A DNA stretch of 64,000 bases from assembly GCA_910575155.1 (NCBI GenBank), contig CAJTDX010000006.1, forward strand, positions 1 through 64,000. The letters run 5' to 3'. A program made the position numbers and the translations under genes. The first letter of the stretch is position 1. Each line of letters begins with the position of its first letter. The notes beneath the pieces were generated by a model. It made no database searches. It was not told the origin of the DNA and was given only the letters and a program-made list of their open reading frames with translations. This document shows positions 39,585-49,416 of this stretch, piece by piece. The DNA is from Lachnospiraceae bacterium. GTDB lineage: Bacteria; Bacillota; Clostridia; Lachnospirales; Lachnospiraceae.

Positions 39585-41825
39585 TTATACTTTTTTTAGT
39601 TTTGCAAAAGAGGCAAACATCTTTTTCATTCCCACCCGGTCAAACTGCACCGTCACCTCATAATCTCTGCCGCCTTCCACAATCTGCATGACAGTTCCTT
39701 CTCCAAACTTGCCATGCTTTACCCTGTCTCCACTCACATATTCCAGGGTAATCTTACTGGTACTGGCGCTGGAAAAAGACGTGCTTTGGTATGGTTTATT
39801 CTGGTATGCGTTTCTGGTGTTAAAAATCGGATTTACCTTAGATCCTGCCAGACGAAACGGCTTTTTCAGTTCATCATTTCCAGATTTATCCTCGCCGCGC
39901 CTCTCTGTCTTCCGCAGAAGATATTGTGGAATCTCTTTTACAAACCTAGATACTTTATTATATTGCGTTTCTCCCCGAACCATACGTTGTCTGGCACATG
40001 TAATTGTCAAATCTGTCATAGCACGGGTAATTCCCACATAACAAAGACGCCTTTCCTCTTCAAGATCCATAGGATCATCCGACATAATGGTCATATAACT
40101 GGGAAACATTCCATCCTCAAGTCCCGCCAGATACACATTAGGAAATTCCAGCCCTTTGGCGCTGTGTAAAGTCATCAATACCACATAATCATTGCCTTCC
40201 TGCAGATTATCAATCTCTGCAACCAACGCAACCTCTTCCAGAAATCCGCTCAAAGTGGGCATCTCTTCTGTTTCATCATAAGCAGCCGCTTTGCTGACTA
40301 ATTCATCTATATTTTCAATTCTTGCCCTGGCCTCTTCAGAATTTTCCGCCTCAAGCTCCGCAACATATCCGGTTTCTTCTATAATCTCCTGCAATAACTG
40401 AGACACGCTTAAGAACTCCACTTTACTCCTCATAGTCTGTATAAAATTTACAAAAGGCTTTATTTTTATTCCGGCTTTTTTAATAGTTGGAATATCATCC
40501 GCCATTTTTAATGCATTGTAGAAACTCATATCCATCTCCAATGCGTACTCCTGCACACGCCCAAGCGTAGTGGCTCCAATTCCGCGCTTTGGCACATTGA
40601 TAATACGCCGCACGGCAAGATCATCCCTGCCGTTATCGATCGTCTTCAAATACGCCAGAAGATCCTTTATTTCTTTTCTGGCATAGAAATTAACCCCGCC
40701 GACAATGCGGTAAGGTATACCGCTTACTACAAAGCGTTCTTCAAAAAGACGCGACTGGGCGTTGGTACGATAGAGAATTGCACAGTCTCCATACTGACAG
40801 TTCCCTTCCTGCACCTTGTTTCTGATATCCTTCACAATAAAAGTCGCCTCTTCATTTCCAGAATCGAACTGCTGAAAATTAATTTTCTCGCCCTCGTCAT
40901 TATCCGTCCACAATTCCTTTGATTTTCTGCCAACATTATTTGCAATCACCATATTGGCTGCATTTAAAATATTTTTGGTAGAACGATAATTTTGTTCCAG
41001 CTTAATCACTCTGGCATCCGGATAAACCTCTTCAAAATTCAGAATATTTTTAATATTTGCGCCTCTGAATTTGTAAATTGACTGGTCGTCATCTCCAACA
41101 ACACATAAGTTCCGATATTTTCCCGCTAAAAGCTTGATAAGCTGAAACTGCGCCGTATTGGTATCCTGATACTCGTCCACCATAATATAGCGGAAACGCT
41201 CCTGATAACTGTCCAAAACCTGGGCGTCATTCCGGAAAAGCTCCACTGTTTTTACAATAAGATCGTCAAAGTCCAAGGCATTATTCTTGCGGAGAGCCGC
41301 CTGATACTCCCGGTACACCGCCGCCTGTCTCTCTTTGGCAAAATCACCCGCTGCACGCAGCGTAAACTCCTCCGCTGAAATCAGCTCGTCCTTCGCTGAA
41401 GAAATCACTCCCAGGAAACTTTTTTCTTTGTACATCTTCGTATCAATCTGCAGACGCTTGCATACCTCTTTCATCACTGTCTTCTGGTCATCTGTATCAT
41501 ATATGGTAAAATTATTATCATAACCCAAGCGATCTATGTAACGCCGCAGAATCCTGACGCAGGTTGCATGAAACGTAGATACCCATATACTTTCCGCGCC
41601 AAATCCCACCAAACGATCAATTCTTTCACGCATCTCTCCCGCCGCTTTATTCGTAAATGTAATTGCCATTATATGATAAGGATTGACTCCTTTTTCTTCA
41701 ATCAGATAAACTGCTCTGTGAGTCAGCACTCTGGTCTTGCCTGATCCCGCTCCCGCCAGAATCAGCAGCGGCCCTTCCGTACAAAATACAGCTTCCTGCT
41801 GCATAGAATTTAATTTGTCATACAT
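39585..41825 (-). CDS. pcrA: ATP-dependent DNA helicase PcrA (UvrD family)
   Basis: 746 aa, normal length. Walker A ILAGAGSGKTRVLTHR, motif Ia ITFTNKAAGEMRERI, motif II VDEYQDTN, motif III VGDDDQSIYKFRGA, motif IV KLEQNYRSTKNILN, motif V LMTLHSAKGLEFPNVYLAG, motif VI RRLCYVGITRAMTDL. The C-terminal RNAP-binding Tudor-like domain (GDRVKHGKFGEGTV) is present. It unwinds DNA 3'-5' in repair and rolling-circle replication. Confidence 0.97.
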   Translation of the reverse strand: MYDKLNSMQQEAVFCTEGPLLILAGAGSGKTRVLTHRAVYLIEEKGVNPYHIMAITFTNKAAGEMRERIDRLVGFGAESIWVSTFHATCVRILRRYIDRLGYDNNFTIYDTDDQKTVMKEVCKRLQIDTKMYKEKSFLGVISSAKDELISAEEFTLRAAGDFAKERQAAVYREYQAALRKNNALDFDDLIVKTVELFRNDAQVLDSYQERFRYIMVDEYQDTNTAQFQLIKLLAGKYRNLCVVGDDDQSIYKFRGANIKNILNFEEVYPDARVIKLEQNYRSTKNILNAANMVIANNVGRKSKELWTDNDEGEKINFQQFDSGNEEATFIVKDIRNKVQEGNCQYGDCAILYRTNAQSRLFEERFVVSGIPYRIVGGVNFYARKEIKDLLAYLKTIDNGRDDLAVRRIINVPKRGIGATTLGRVQEYALEMDMSFYNALKMADDIPTIKKAGIKIKPFVNFIQTMRSKVEFLSVSQLLQEIIEETGYVAELEAENSEEARARIENIDELVSKAAAYDETEEMPTLSGFLEEVALVAEIDNLQEGNDYVVLMTLHSAKGLEFPNVYLAGLEDGMFPSYMTIMSDDPMDLEEERRLCYVGITRAMTDLTITCARQRMVRGETQYNKVSRFVKEIPQYLLRKTERRGEDKSGNDELKKPFRLAGSKVNPIFNTRNAYQNKPYQSTSFSSASTSKITLEYVSGDRVKHGKFGEGTVMQIVEGGRDYEVTVQFDRVGMKKMFASFAKLKKV

Positions 41826-41928
41826 ATTCTGCTTTCCTTCCTATATTCAAACATATGTTTATTATAGTAAATAATTTTCCATATTTCAACCAATTTTCCA
41901 TTATTCTCCCCAAAAAACAACAAAACGC

Positions 41929-41957
41929 TTGTCATCTGGTTTTTAATACTATATAAT
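41929..41957 (+). promoter_or_regulatory. Promoter of the DUF1836 gene
   Basis: TTGTCA (41929-41934), 17-base spacer, TATAAT (41952-41957); the start codon is 20 bases downstream with GAGGTG between. Confidence 0.8.
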
Positions 41958-41976
41958 ACTTTTTGAGGTGAAACAA

Positions 41977-42603
41977 ATGACGATAGATGAAAAAGATTTG
42001 CTGAACAGTATTCTGGACAGTCTTGCCCGCATCGAATATATCAAACCGGAGGATCTGCCCAATATAGATCTATACATGGATCAGGTGACAACCTTCATAG
42101 ACGCGCAGCTTTCTGTTTCCAAACGCCACCCGGAAGACAAGGTCCTGACCAAGACCATGATTAACAACTATGCCAAAAATAATCTATTGCCCCCCCCTGT
42201 AAAGAAAAAATACTCCAAAGAACATCTTCTGGCATTAATTTTTATTTACTACTTCAAAAATATTTTAAGTATCGGCGATATCCAGGCAATTCTGAATCCC
42301 CTTACTGATAAATATTTTGCTTCCGATTTGAATTTTAACCTGGAAGATATTTACTCAGAAGTATTCCGCCTGGAAGAATCTGAAATTTTAAATATGCAAA
42401 AAGATATCACCCGGAAATATAACACCAGCCAGCAGACATTTTCTGAATTGCCCGAAGCAGAACAGGAAGAACTTCAGCGTTTTTCCTTTATCTGTATGCT
42501 GAGCTTTGATGTTTATTTAAAGAAAAAATTAATAGAAAAACTTATTGACGCAAAGCTTGCCGGAAACAGTTCCCCGGCAAAAGCTCCGCAAAAAAAGAAA
42601 TAA
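41977..42603 (+). CDS. DUF1836 domain protein (MerR-like fold)
   Basis: 208 aa from MTIDEKDLLNSILDSLA; the ATG at 41977 lies six bases after GAGGTG, so I prefer it to a GTG three codons earlier. The core VLTKTMINNYAKNNLLPPP, then KYSKEHLLALIFIYYFKNILSI matches DUF1836, a winged-HTH-like family of Firmicutes with unknown targets. It diverges from pcrA and converges on the YerC-like gene. Confidence 0.85.
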   Translation: MTIDEKDLLNSILDSLARIEYIKPEDLPNIDLYMDQVTTFIDAQLSVSKRHPEDKVLTKTMINNYAKNNLLPPPVKKKYSKEHLLALIFIYYFKNILSIGDIQAILNPLTDKYFASDLNFNLEDIYSEVFRLEESEILNMQKDITRKYNTSQQTFSELPEAEQEELQRFSFICMLSFDVYLKKKLIEKLIDAKLAGNSSPAKAPQKKK

Positions 42604-42608
42604 GATAT

Positions 42609-42665
42609 AAGTGGAAATGAATCATGTTCCTGACACCTTGGGGCATGAAGACATTTCCACTTTTT
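42609..42665. terminator. Bidirectional terminator between convergent genes
   Basis: Long arms AAGTGGAAATG / CATTTCCACTT close a loop, with TTTTTC on the plus side and TTATATC on the minus side. Confidence 0.7.
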
Positions 42666-42669
42666 CTAT

Positions 42670-42972
42670 TTACTCTTCCTTGTTCTCTAAACCTGTCCTT
42701 GCAAATACCATGTCATATCCGTCGTTTCCATAATTCAGGGAACGGTTAACCCTGCTGATCGTAGCAGTGGAAGCTCCTGTCTTTTCTGCAATATCCAGAT
42801 AGGTATTCTGTGATCTCAGCATCCTTGCCACTTCAAATCTCTGAGATAAGGATAACAGCTCGTTTACCGTGCATACATCCTCAAAAAATATGTAACACTC
42901 CTCTTTATCCTTCAGAGTCAATATCGCTTCAAACAAATGGTCTACGGCTTGTGTTTTCAAATTTTTGCTCAT
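42670..42972 (-). CDS. YerC/YecD family TrpR-like regulator
   Basis: 100 aa from MSKNLKTQAVDHLFE (AAGGAG seven bases upstream; an ATG two codons earlier is too close). The TrpR-like HTH reads ELLSLSQRFEVARMLRSQNT, then IAEKTGASTATISRVNRSLNYG. Family YerC/YecD, found beside pcrA-type genes in many Firmicutes; ligand and targets unknown. Confidence 0.9.
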   Translation of the reverse strand: MSKNLKTQAVDHLFEAILTLKDKEECYIFFEDVCTVNELLSLSQRFEVARMLRSQNTYLDIAEKTGASTATISRVNRSLNYGNDGYDMVFARTGLENKEE

Positions 42973-43064
42973 ATCCATTCTCCTTTTATGTAGTTCTCAT
43001 AATTAAATTAATATAAATTTCTTTATGATTTTAACATATTAAAGTCATAACGTAAATAGATATT

Positions 43065-43784
43065 TTATTTTCTCTTATAATTGATAAAATCAAACAGCCG
43101 CTCACTGTGGCTGTTTATAATCAAATATTCCGGAAAGCCTGTTTCTTCCAGCAGTTTCCGTGAAAATGTATGATCCCCTGCCATACTGTCCACATGAGCA
43201 TCGGAATTCATTACAACCGGAACCTCATACTTAATACATTGTTTCAGCATTTCCTGGTAATTCTCCCTGGCATTTTCCCTGTAACTTAAGGGAGACAAGG
43301 ATGAATTATTTATTTCCAGCAGTACATGATACTTCTTTGCCCCCTGAACTACCTTCTCATAATCTACCGGAAAACGACTGTCATCCGGATGGGCAATGAT
43401 ATTGATATACGGATTTTTCATGGCTCCCAGATATGCCGACGTATGATCCTCAATACTTCCCGCTGTAAAACATGGCGGATGAATACTTGCCAGAACTAAA
43501 TCCATCTTTTTCAAAACAGATTCCGGCAAATCTACATTGCCCTCATAGTCCAGAATGTTTAGTTCCACACCATATAATACGGTCATTGACTTATATGTTC
43601 TGGGCAGCACTCTGTAATTCATAAAATACATCTCATGGCAGGTTCCCGGCATAGCAGGCGCATGTTCTGTAATTGCAAACACTTCCATCCCTTTTTCACA
43701 GGCTGCTGTGATCATTTCCATCCTGGTACTGTACGCGTGGCCGCTTGCTGTGGTATGGCTGTGTAAATCAATTTTATCTGTCAT
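43065..43784 (-). CDS. PHP-domain phosphatase (YcdX-like)
   Basis: 239 aa. PHP metal motifs: DLHSHTTASGHAYST, ITEHAPAMPG, LYGVELNILD, LASIHPPCF, IIAHPDDSRFP, VVMNSDAHV. The trinuclear metal site is complete, so hydrolysis of a phosphate ester is expected; the YcdX group includes both alkaline phosphatase-like and histidinol-phosphatase-like members, substrate unknown. AGGAGGAAGAG precedes the ATG. Confidence 0.88.
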   Translation of the reverse strand: MTDKIDLHSHTTASGHAYSTRMEMITAACEKGMEVFAITEHAPAMPGTCHEMYFMNYRVLPRTYKSMTVLYGVELNILDYEGNVDLPESVLKKMDLVLASIHPPCFTAGSIEDHTSAYLGAMKNPYINIIAHPDDSRFPVDYEKVVQGAKKYHVLLEINNSSLSPLSYRENARENYQEMLKQCIKYEVPVVMNSDAHVDSMAGDHTFSRKLLEETGFPEYLIINSHSERLFDFINYKRK

Positions 43785-43849
43785 CTCTTCCTCCTAAACT
43801 GTATCTGCAGCTTCATTATACAGGAACTATATGGAATTTATCCTATAAA

Positions 43850-44155
43850 GGAACAAAGTGGGCATGCCCACTTCAACTCCCCTACCCCCTCAATCATGAG
43901 GGGCCTAGACACTTTGCGCGCCGAGCACAATTGCAAAGCAATATTTTACCTCTTGTGCGAGTGCGCATATTATTTTTCTCTTATAGGAAAGATACTTTCA
44001 CGCATTAGCGTGACAAGGTCTTTCCTATAAGAGAACAAAGAATCCTGCTCTGCTGGATTCTCCGTCTGCGGCGGGTCGCTTTAGCGGCATATTTCTTTTC
44101 CGACGCAGTGCGATCATTGTTTTTTATTTTATAGGGATTCTGAAGGAATTTTCTA
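43850..44155. repeat. Composite intergenic repeat cluster (modules A then B plus hairpins)
   Basis: Contains hairpins AAGTGGGCATGCCCACTT and CCCCTCAATCATGAGGGG, a GTGCGCATATTATTTTT stretch, module A (43981-44032), module B (44036-44115) and a hairpin TTTATAGGGATTCTGAAGG...TATAAA (44138-44160). It fills the 534-base gap 43785-44318, which has no gene I can support. Parts recur at 38905, 55490, 59904 and 62640. Confidence 0.7.
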
Positions 44156-44318
44156 TAAAATAAAAATAATAACGCCCGCACTCTGGCGCAGCATTCTGCA
44201 AATTCAGATTTTTCCTGTAATAGTATTTTAGCCGTTTTGCCTCTAAAAAACAAGATAAGAAATAACACATTCCCTTATCTTCCACATACCATAATAAAAA
44301 AGAATAAAGGACGAAAAC

Positions 44319-45341
44319 ATGAAAAAATATTTTTTTCGATTTTTTACCATGCTGGTCTGCCTTGCCGCGCTTACCGGAAGTTCCATTCTTTCCGGTTGTT
44401 CCGGCACAAAACAGGCAAAAAACGATTCTGTAAAACTTACGCTTAATGAGGTGGCGCACTCCGTATTTTACGCCCCGATGTACGTCGCTATTGAAGAAGG
44501 ATATTTTCAGGAAGAACATATTGACCTGACCCTGGTTACAGGATTTGGCGCAGACAAAACGATGACGGCTGTCCTCTCCGGCGAAGCTGAAATTGGATTT
44601 ATGGGACCTGAAACAACTGTTTACACCTATAACGAAGGCGCGCAGGATTATGTGGTTAATTTCGCCCAATTAACCCAGCGTGCCGGAAATTTCCTGGTGG
44701 CACGGGAAGAAATGCCTGATTTCACATGGACCGATATAAAAGGAACAGAAGTTTTGGGCGGCAGAAAGGGCGGTATGCCGGAAATGATCTTTGAATACAT
44801 TTTAAGGCAAAACGGCATCAATCCTAAAACAGATCTCTCCATTGACCAGAGCATTGATTTTGGTTCAACAGCCGCGGCTTTTTCCGGTGGAAAAGGCGAC
44901 TTTTCTGTAGAATTTGAGCCAGGCGCCACATCTTTGGAACTGGAAGGAAACGGATATGTCGTTGCCTCCCTGGGAGTCGATTCCGGCTATGTTCCTTACA
45001 CAGCGTTCAGCGCCAAAGCTGAATATATAGAAAAAAATCCCGAAATTATCCAGCAGTTTACAAACGCGCTCCAAAAAGGCCTGGATTATGTGCAAAACCA
45101 TTCTCCAGAAGAGATTGCAGAAGTTATCGCGCCTCAATTCAAAGAAACGGATGCCGAAACCCTTACTGCAATTGTAACCAGGTACTATGAACAGGATACC
45201 TGGAAAGAAAACCTGATTTTTGGAGAAAACAGTTACCAGCTGCTTTTGGATATTCTCTCAGATGCCGATGAACTTTCCGCTGAGCCTCCTTATAAAGAGC
45301 TTGTAAATACTTCTTTTGCAAAAAAAGCTGCCCCAAAATAA
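44319..45341 (+). CDS. ABC-type substrate-binding lipoprotein (NMT1/SsuA-like)
   Basis: 340 aa. Lipoprotein signal MKKYFFRFFTMLVCLAALTG with lipobox LSGC. The NMT1/THI5 pattern follows: AHSVFYAPMYVAIEEGYFQEE, GFGADKTMTAVLSGEAEIGF, LGGRKGGMPEMIFEYILRQ. Relatives bind sulfonates, nitrate, taurine or pyrimidines outside the cell. No permease or ATPase gene is adjacent, so it works with a transporter elsewhere or is an orphan. Confidence 0.88.
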   Translation: MKKYFFRFFTMLVCLAALTGSSILSGCSGTKQAKNDSVKLTLNEVAHSVFYAPMYVAIEEGYFQEEHIDLTLVTGFGADKTMTAVLSGEAEIGFMGPETTVYTYNEGAQDYVVNFAQLTQRAGNFLVAREEMPDFTWTDIKGTEVLGGRKGGMPEMIFEYILRQNGINPKTDLSIDQSIDFGSTAAAFSGGKGDFSVEFEPGATSLELEGNGYVVASLGVDSGYVPYTAFSAKAEYIEKNPEIIQQFTNALQKGLDYVQNHSPEEIAEVIAPQFKETDAETLTAIVTRYYEQDTWKENLIFGENSYQLLLDILSDADELSAEPPYKELVNTSFAKKAAPK

Positions 45342-45367
45342 GCTGATTTTTCAGACATAAGAGGACT

Positions 45368-45483
45368 GTTGCAGTACGGCGAATCATAAGAGACTTCCAC
45401 CTTGTGTTGCAGTACGGCGAATCATAAGGAACTGGCACCTTGACTTGTCAACGTATCAGGAACTTATGATTCACTGTACTTTT
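45368..45483 (+). repeat. Short direct and inverted repeat after the lipoprotein gene
   Basis: GTTGCAGTACGGCGAATCATAAG occurs at 45368-45390 and 45406-45428 (given here as one unit of 23), and CTTATGATTCACTGTAC at 45463-45479 is its near complement. The last pair forms a hairpin followed by TTTTGT and may end the lipoprotein transcript. Confidence 0.55.
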
Positions 45484-45553
45484 GTATTTACATCAAAAAA
45501 CTACACTCCCTGGCGTTCACTGCCGGAAACAAGATCGCTAAGGAACTCTTTCT

Positions 45554-48500
45554 CTACTGTCTGCAATATCCAAATTTCGTTAAAAACTCCCGGTTTGCAC
45601 CCTGTCCAATTTTCCAGGTTCCTTCTCCTCCCTGTGTAATCCATTTCTGGACAGCGCGGACATCCTCATTGGTAAACGACCAGGTTTCCATCGGTGTTTT
45701 ATTATTTAATATACGTTTCAGATATGTAAAATTCTGCGGCTTACGCCACACGGAATGCTCCTCTAACGTGTCCAGGTATTTTTCAGATATAAACCGGACA
45801 TAGTATCTGGGCGTTTCCGCTGTGACGGCCAAATCATCCCACACCATTACCTTTACCGTCTTGTAGGTCGTCTTCATATAGGAATCTGTTACCTGATAGG
45901 TAATATCAAATTCTGCTTTGGACTCCGTCTGCAGCTTAAATTTCTGCGGATCAAAATTTTTCAGTTCCAGTTTACTGCTGAGATCCCCGTCTTCTTCATC
46001 CTCTGCGGATGCTCTGCCTGTCAGGACTTCTGCGGTAATTGTTCCAGCGTTTGCCTCTTCTTTCATATAGTAGAAAACATCGTCACTGTCAATCTCAGGA
46101 TAATTGTTATATTTTACTCTGAGCGGAAATTCCTTCTCTGTGGTATTTCCTTTGCTGTCAGTGACAGCAAACGTCACAAGCACATCCACTGTTTCATCTT
46201 TTTCCAGCTTCAGATAATAGGTATCAAGAAGAAAATCCTCCGGCACATCTGTTTTATAACGCTTTTCATAGGCAGTCTGGCTTCCGTTGCTGGATTGCGG
46301 ATAAGAAATTTTTATAATCCGCAGTTTATCATTCAAATTAGGACTCTTTCCCGCGCCCTCATTATCTTCTTTATCATGCGCTATCAAATGACCGATGATT
46401 TTCTCTTTCGTTACCTTCTCGCCCTCAAAAAATTCCAGTTTTTTCTCCGGATCTGCCACAATCGTCGGAAATGCGTCCCACTTTGCCTGGAAATTGATAT
46501 ATTCCACTGCATGAACTTCTCCATTTATAAAAGGTTCTTTGAACGTTCCTTCCGTCCTGCGGGCAGCCTCATCCAAATTTATTACGTCTGTTCCCAAAAT
46601 ACTGCGGACCGGTTCTGTTATCTGATAAGTACGGATATCTTCGATCGTACGGTCTGAAACTCCTCCTTTCTGATGCGCTTTATCATATAATTCATACGCA
46701 TATTTCTGCTGCTTTTCAGAATAAGTGTTTTCCATGTTCATCTCCCATCCCTGAAAGCTGTATGTTACCTCGCACTCATATTCCTTCCCCTGTTCTGTAC
46801 GTTTTTTCTCGATCTCTGTTCTGGTAAAACCATTCTCGCGAAACTGATAGAACTGTTCCAGAGACACATCGCATTCCAGCATATTCGCTCCTGCAGTAGC
46901 TCCGTTTCCGCTGTATGCCATATTAACATTTTTATAACGGAAATACCTCTGTACTGTTCCTGGTTCCTGAATATCATGAAGTTCAGAACAGCTCTCATAC
47001 TGATACAGGCCGTATCCCGCTTTATCCATATTCCAGTCGCTTCCTGCGAGGCTGCCGCCATGCACGGCCGTTTTCGCTTCCAGATTTCCCAGTTTTACCA
47101 GAGTGCGGAAACGTCCGTCTTTATAGTAAACCGGACGTTCACAGACTGTCACGCCGTTTTTTACTACTTTCAGCTGATAGGCCGTATTTTCCAAAACCGT
47201 GAAATACAGTTCCGCCGTCTGCGCTCCCCCAGTATTTCCTGATGCGGAACCTGCACTCAGAGATGACTGGAAATTCCCAATACAGGTACCTGCTTTCATT
47301 CCTGTCAGGGATACGCTGCATTCCTTCTGAGCTGTTTCGACAATCACTGTCTTTCCGCTGCGGTTATACGTAAGACAGACTCCCGGCTCTTCCCTGTTAT
47401 CTGCGTCAGTCTTCTTAAGATCGCAGGGAATATCTGCATAATCTTCACACTTTACGCTGTAAGCATACTGCGCGTACCAGGTCTCATTTCCGATACTGTT
47501 TCTTTGCTCCCGTCCCTCCTCCGTCAGCTGGCCAGACGCATCAGCCATTTTTGTACCTTTGGTTTTTTCACTGAAATAGCCCTGAAATATATATCCATCT
47601 TTCCGGGGCTGCACAATTTTATGTTCGTCCGTCTTTTCCGTACAGTTCTCGTCAAAATACAGTCCCGTCCTATATTTTTTGTATATTTTTTCTGTTCCGG
47701 ACACTTCAGGATCATTGAGCTGATTATCTAAGGTGACGGTATAAACATCCGGCTGCCAGTTGGCATAGAGGGTAACTGTCCAGTTTCCATGTACCAGTTC
47801 CGGTGCATAAGCTGTCATGGCATAAGATTTCGCCTGATCAAACGAAACGCCCGTACCATCAGAACTTGTATTCCATTCTGCGCCATCTTTTACAGAATAT
47901 CCCGGTCTGGATAAACCGAACGAGGAAACATCTACCGGATCCTGTTCCGTTCCCCCATAATTCCAGTTGCGGAAAAATGTTTCAATCTGAAATTTAGCGT
48001 TATCCGACGATACGCCCTGATTGGCATTATATTTAATAGTCAGAACATTTGGAGTCCACTGTGCATAGAGAATCACTTCCTCTCCAGAAACCGCCGTCAG
48101 GTTTGTTACGGTTTCCAATAACTTATATGCCTTGCCCGTCCCATTTTTCTTTGTGTTCCAACCTGTCAGGGTATAGCCCGGACGCTTATAATTTCGCCCT
48201 TCCCGCAGGATCAGATCTGTGTCGTAAACTGCACTTTGTCCGCTGACGTTTCCAGTTCCCCCATTCGCATCGTAAGCAACTTTATAGTTAATGGGAACAA
48301 ATTTATACACATCAAAAGTATGACTGAGTTTCAGAGGTTTGAATTCCTGAAACCCTCCGTCCCCTCTGGTGCATCCCAGCCAGACATGCGATTCCTGCAC
48401 TTTGTAAAACTGTTCTGTGTTGGGGCAGTAGGAATAATGAAACTCAAAATATGCATAACCTGCGTTTCCGTCCGGACAAACATAAGGGCTTGCGAGATAT

Positions 48501-49381
48501 TCCGCTTCTATTTCCGGCTCATCCTTAATTGTTACCTTAAGTCTGCGGTGCGCCACGGTATTTTCTTTGCCTCCGGCATCATAATTCTGCACGCTCTTGG
48601 TAACAGACTTCCCTTTTAAACTCCCTGTCAGCACGATATTTTTCTTCAATTCCTCTTTGGTTGGATTTAAAGGTTTTTGCGCCACAGTGCATTTTATACT
48701 TCCGTTTATTTTGCCTGCTGTATGTTTGCACGAGATTTTTCTGCTTATTTGCGTGGTATATCCTGTTTTCCCAGTATTTTCAAGTGTTTCATTGCTTCTC
48801 AGTTCTAAAATCCTGTTGTCTGTATTTTGCAGCAGATCTTCAAGTTCTGCTGAGGCTGCTCTTTCCGGAGTCTCTGATTCCAGAATCTCTGCTCCTGCCT
48901 GATTCAGTTGTTCCTGTAACATTCTCCCGTCTCTGGTTTTTGTTTCCTCTGCGCTCTCTGCTTTGCCTGTATCTGATTTTTTCTTCTTTCTGTCCTCTCC
49001 CTTCTTGTGTTCTCTCTCATTTGTTTTTCCTTTTTTCCGTTCTTTTTGCTCTGTTTCTTTCTGGTCTTTATCGGTGGTTCTTTTATTCTTCTGCTTCGTC
49101 TTGTTTTGATCTGTTTCTTCAGCTTTTTCTTCCGTATTCTCTTCTGTTTTCCCAAAAGAGCTCTTATCCTCCGGGAGATTATTTTTATCTTCATATGCTA
49201 ATGATCCCGGTTTTATCTCTTCTATCTGCTGTGTAGTTGTTTCCTTTTGCGGCAGATGCGTTTCTTTCTGCTCTGTCAGATACTTTGTAAGCGAATTTTC
49301 TCCTGCTTTTGTCTGAACTGACGTCGGAACCCCCATCAGCGCAAGCGTCAACGATAACAATATGCTCAAAACAATTTTCAA
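45554..49381 (-). CDS. Large secreted repeat protein of the pilus locus
   Basis: 1275 aa. Signal peptide about 1-26; residues 60-150 are Lys/Glu-rich low complexity (a stalk); from about 370 to 640 several Listeria-Bacteroides (InlB B-type) repeats (VAYDANGGTGNVSGQ, RPGYTLTGWNTKKNGTG, GEEVILYAQWTP); later a possible adhesive region and Ig-like or cadherin-like units (DVLVTFAVTDSKGNTTEKEF, FDITYQVTDSYMKTTYKTV). No LPxTG, membrane anchor or SLH domain is visible at the C-terminus (GANREFLTKFGYCRQ). It ends the Tad-like operon, 35 bases after a pseudopilin gene with the same repeat type, so it may be the pilus-linked adhesin. Confidence 0.75.
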   Translation of the reverse strand: MKIVLSILLSLTLALMGVPTSVQTKAGENSLTKYLTEQKETHLPQKETTTQQIEEIKPGSLAYEDKNNLPEDKSSFGKTEENTEEKAEETDQNKTKQKNKRTTDKDQKETEQKERKKGKTNEREHKKGEDRKKKKSDTGKAESAEETKTRDGRMLQEQLNQAGAEILESETPERAASAELEDLLQNTDNRILELRSNETLENTGKTGYTTQISRKISCKHTAGKINGSIKCTVAQKPLNPTKEELKKNIVLTGSLKGKSVTKSVQNYDAGGKENTVAHRRLKVTIKDEPEIEAEYLASPYVCPDGNAGYAYFEFHYSYCPNTEQFYKVQESHVWLGCTRGDGGFQEFKPLKLSHTFDVYKFVPINYKVAYDANGGTGNVSGQSAVYDTDLILREGRNYKRPGYTLTGWNTKKNGTGKAYKLLETVTNLTAVSGEEVILYAQWTPNVLTIKYNANQGVSSDNAKFQIETFFRNWNYGGTEQDPVDVSSFGLSRPGYSVKDGAEWNTSSDGTGVSFDQAKSYAMTAYAPELVHGNWTVTLYANWQPDVYTVTLDNQLNDPEVSGTEKIYKKYRTGLYFDENCTEKTDEHKIVQPRKDGYIFQGYFSEKTKGTKMADASGQLTEEGREQRNSIGNETWYAQYAYSVKCEDYADIPCDLKKTDADNREEPGVCLTYNRSGKTVIVETAQKECSVSLTGMKAGTCIGNFQSSLSAGSASGNTGGAQTAELYFTVLENTAYQLKVVKNGVTVCERPVYYKDGRFRTLVKLGNLEAKTAVHGGSLAGSDWNMDKAGYGLYQYESCSELHDIQEPGTVQRYFRYKNVNMAYSGNGATAGANMLECDVSLEQFYQFRENGFTRTEIEKKRTEQGKEYECEVTYSFQGWEMNMENTYSEKQQKYAYELYDKAHQKGGVSDRTIEDIRTYQITEPVRSILGTDVINLDEAARRTEGTFKEPFINGEVHAVEYINFQAKWDAFPTIVADPEKKLEFFEGEKVTKEKIIGHLIAHDKEDNEGAGKSPNLNDKLRIIKISYPQSSNGSQTAYEKRYKTDVPEDFLLDTYYLKLEKDETVDVLVTFAVTDSKGNTTEKEFPLRVKYNNYPEIDSDDVFYYMKEEANAGTITAEVLTGRASAEDEEDGDLSSKLELKNFDPQKFKLQTESKAEFDITYQVTDSYMKTTYKTVKVMVWDDLAVTAETPRYYVRFISEKYLDTLEEHSVWRKPQNFTYLKRILNNKTPMETWSFTNEDVRAVQKWITQGGEGTWKIGQGANREFLTKFGYCRQ

Positions 49382-49416
49382 CCCAATTCTCCTTTCTTTT
49401 TATTATTTCTGCAGTC

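Noticed and set aside
44124-44669. Minus-strand open frame of about 180 codons across the lipoprotein gene start
   Set aside because: It overlaps a well-supported plus-strand lipoprotein gene with a proper signal and has no recognisable domain.
48904-49236. Open frames on both strands inside the Lys/Glu-rich part of the large secreted protein
   Set aside because: They arise from low-complexity codons and have no start signals or domains.
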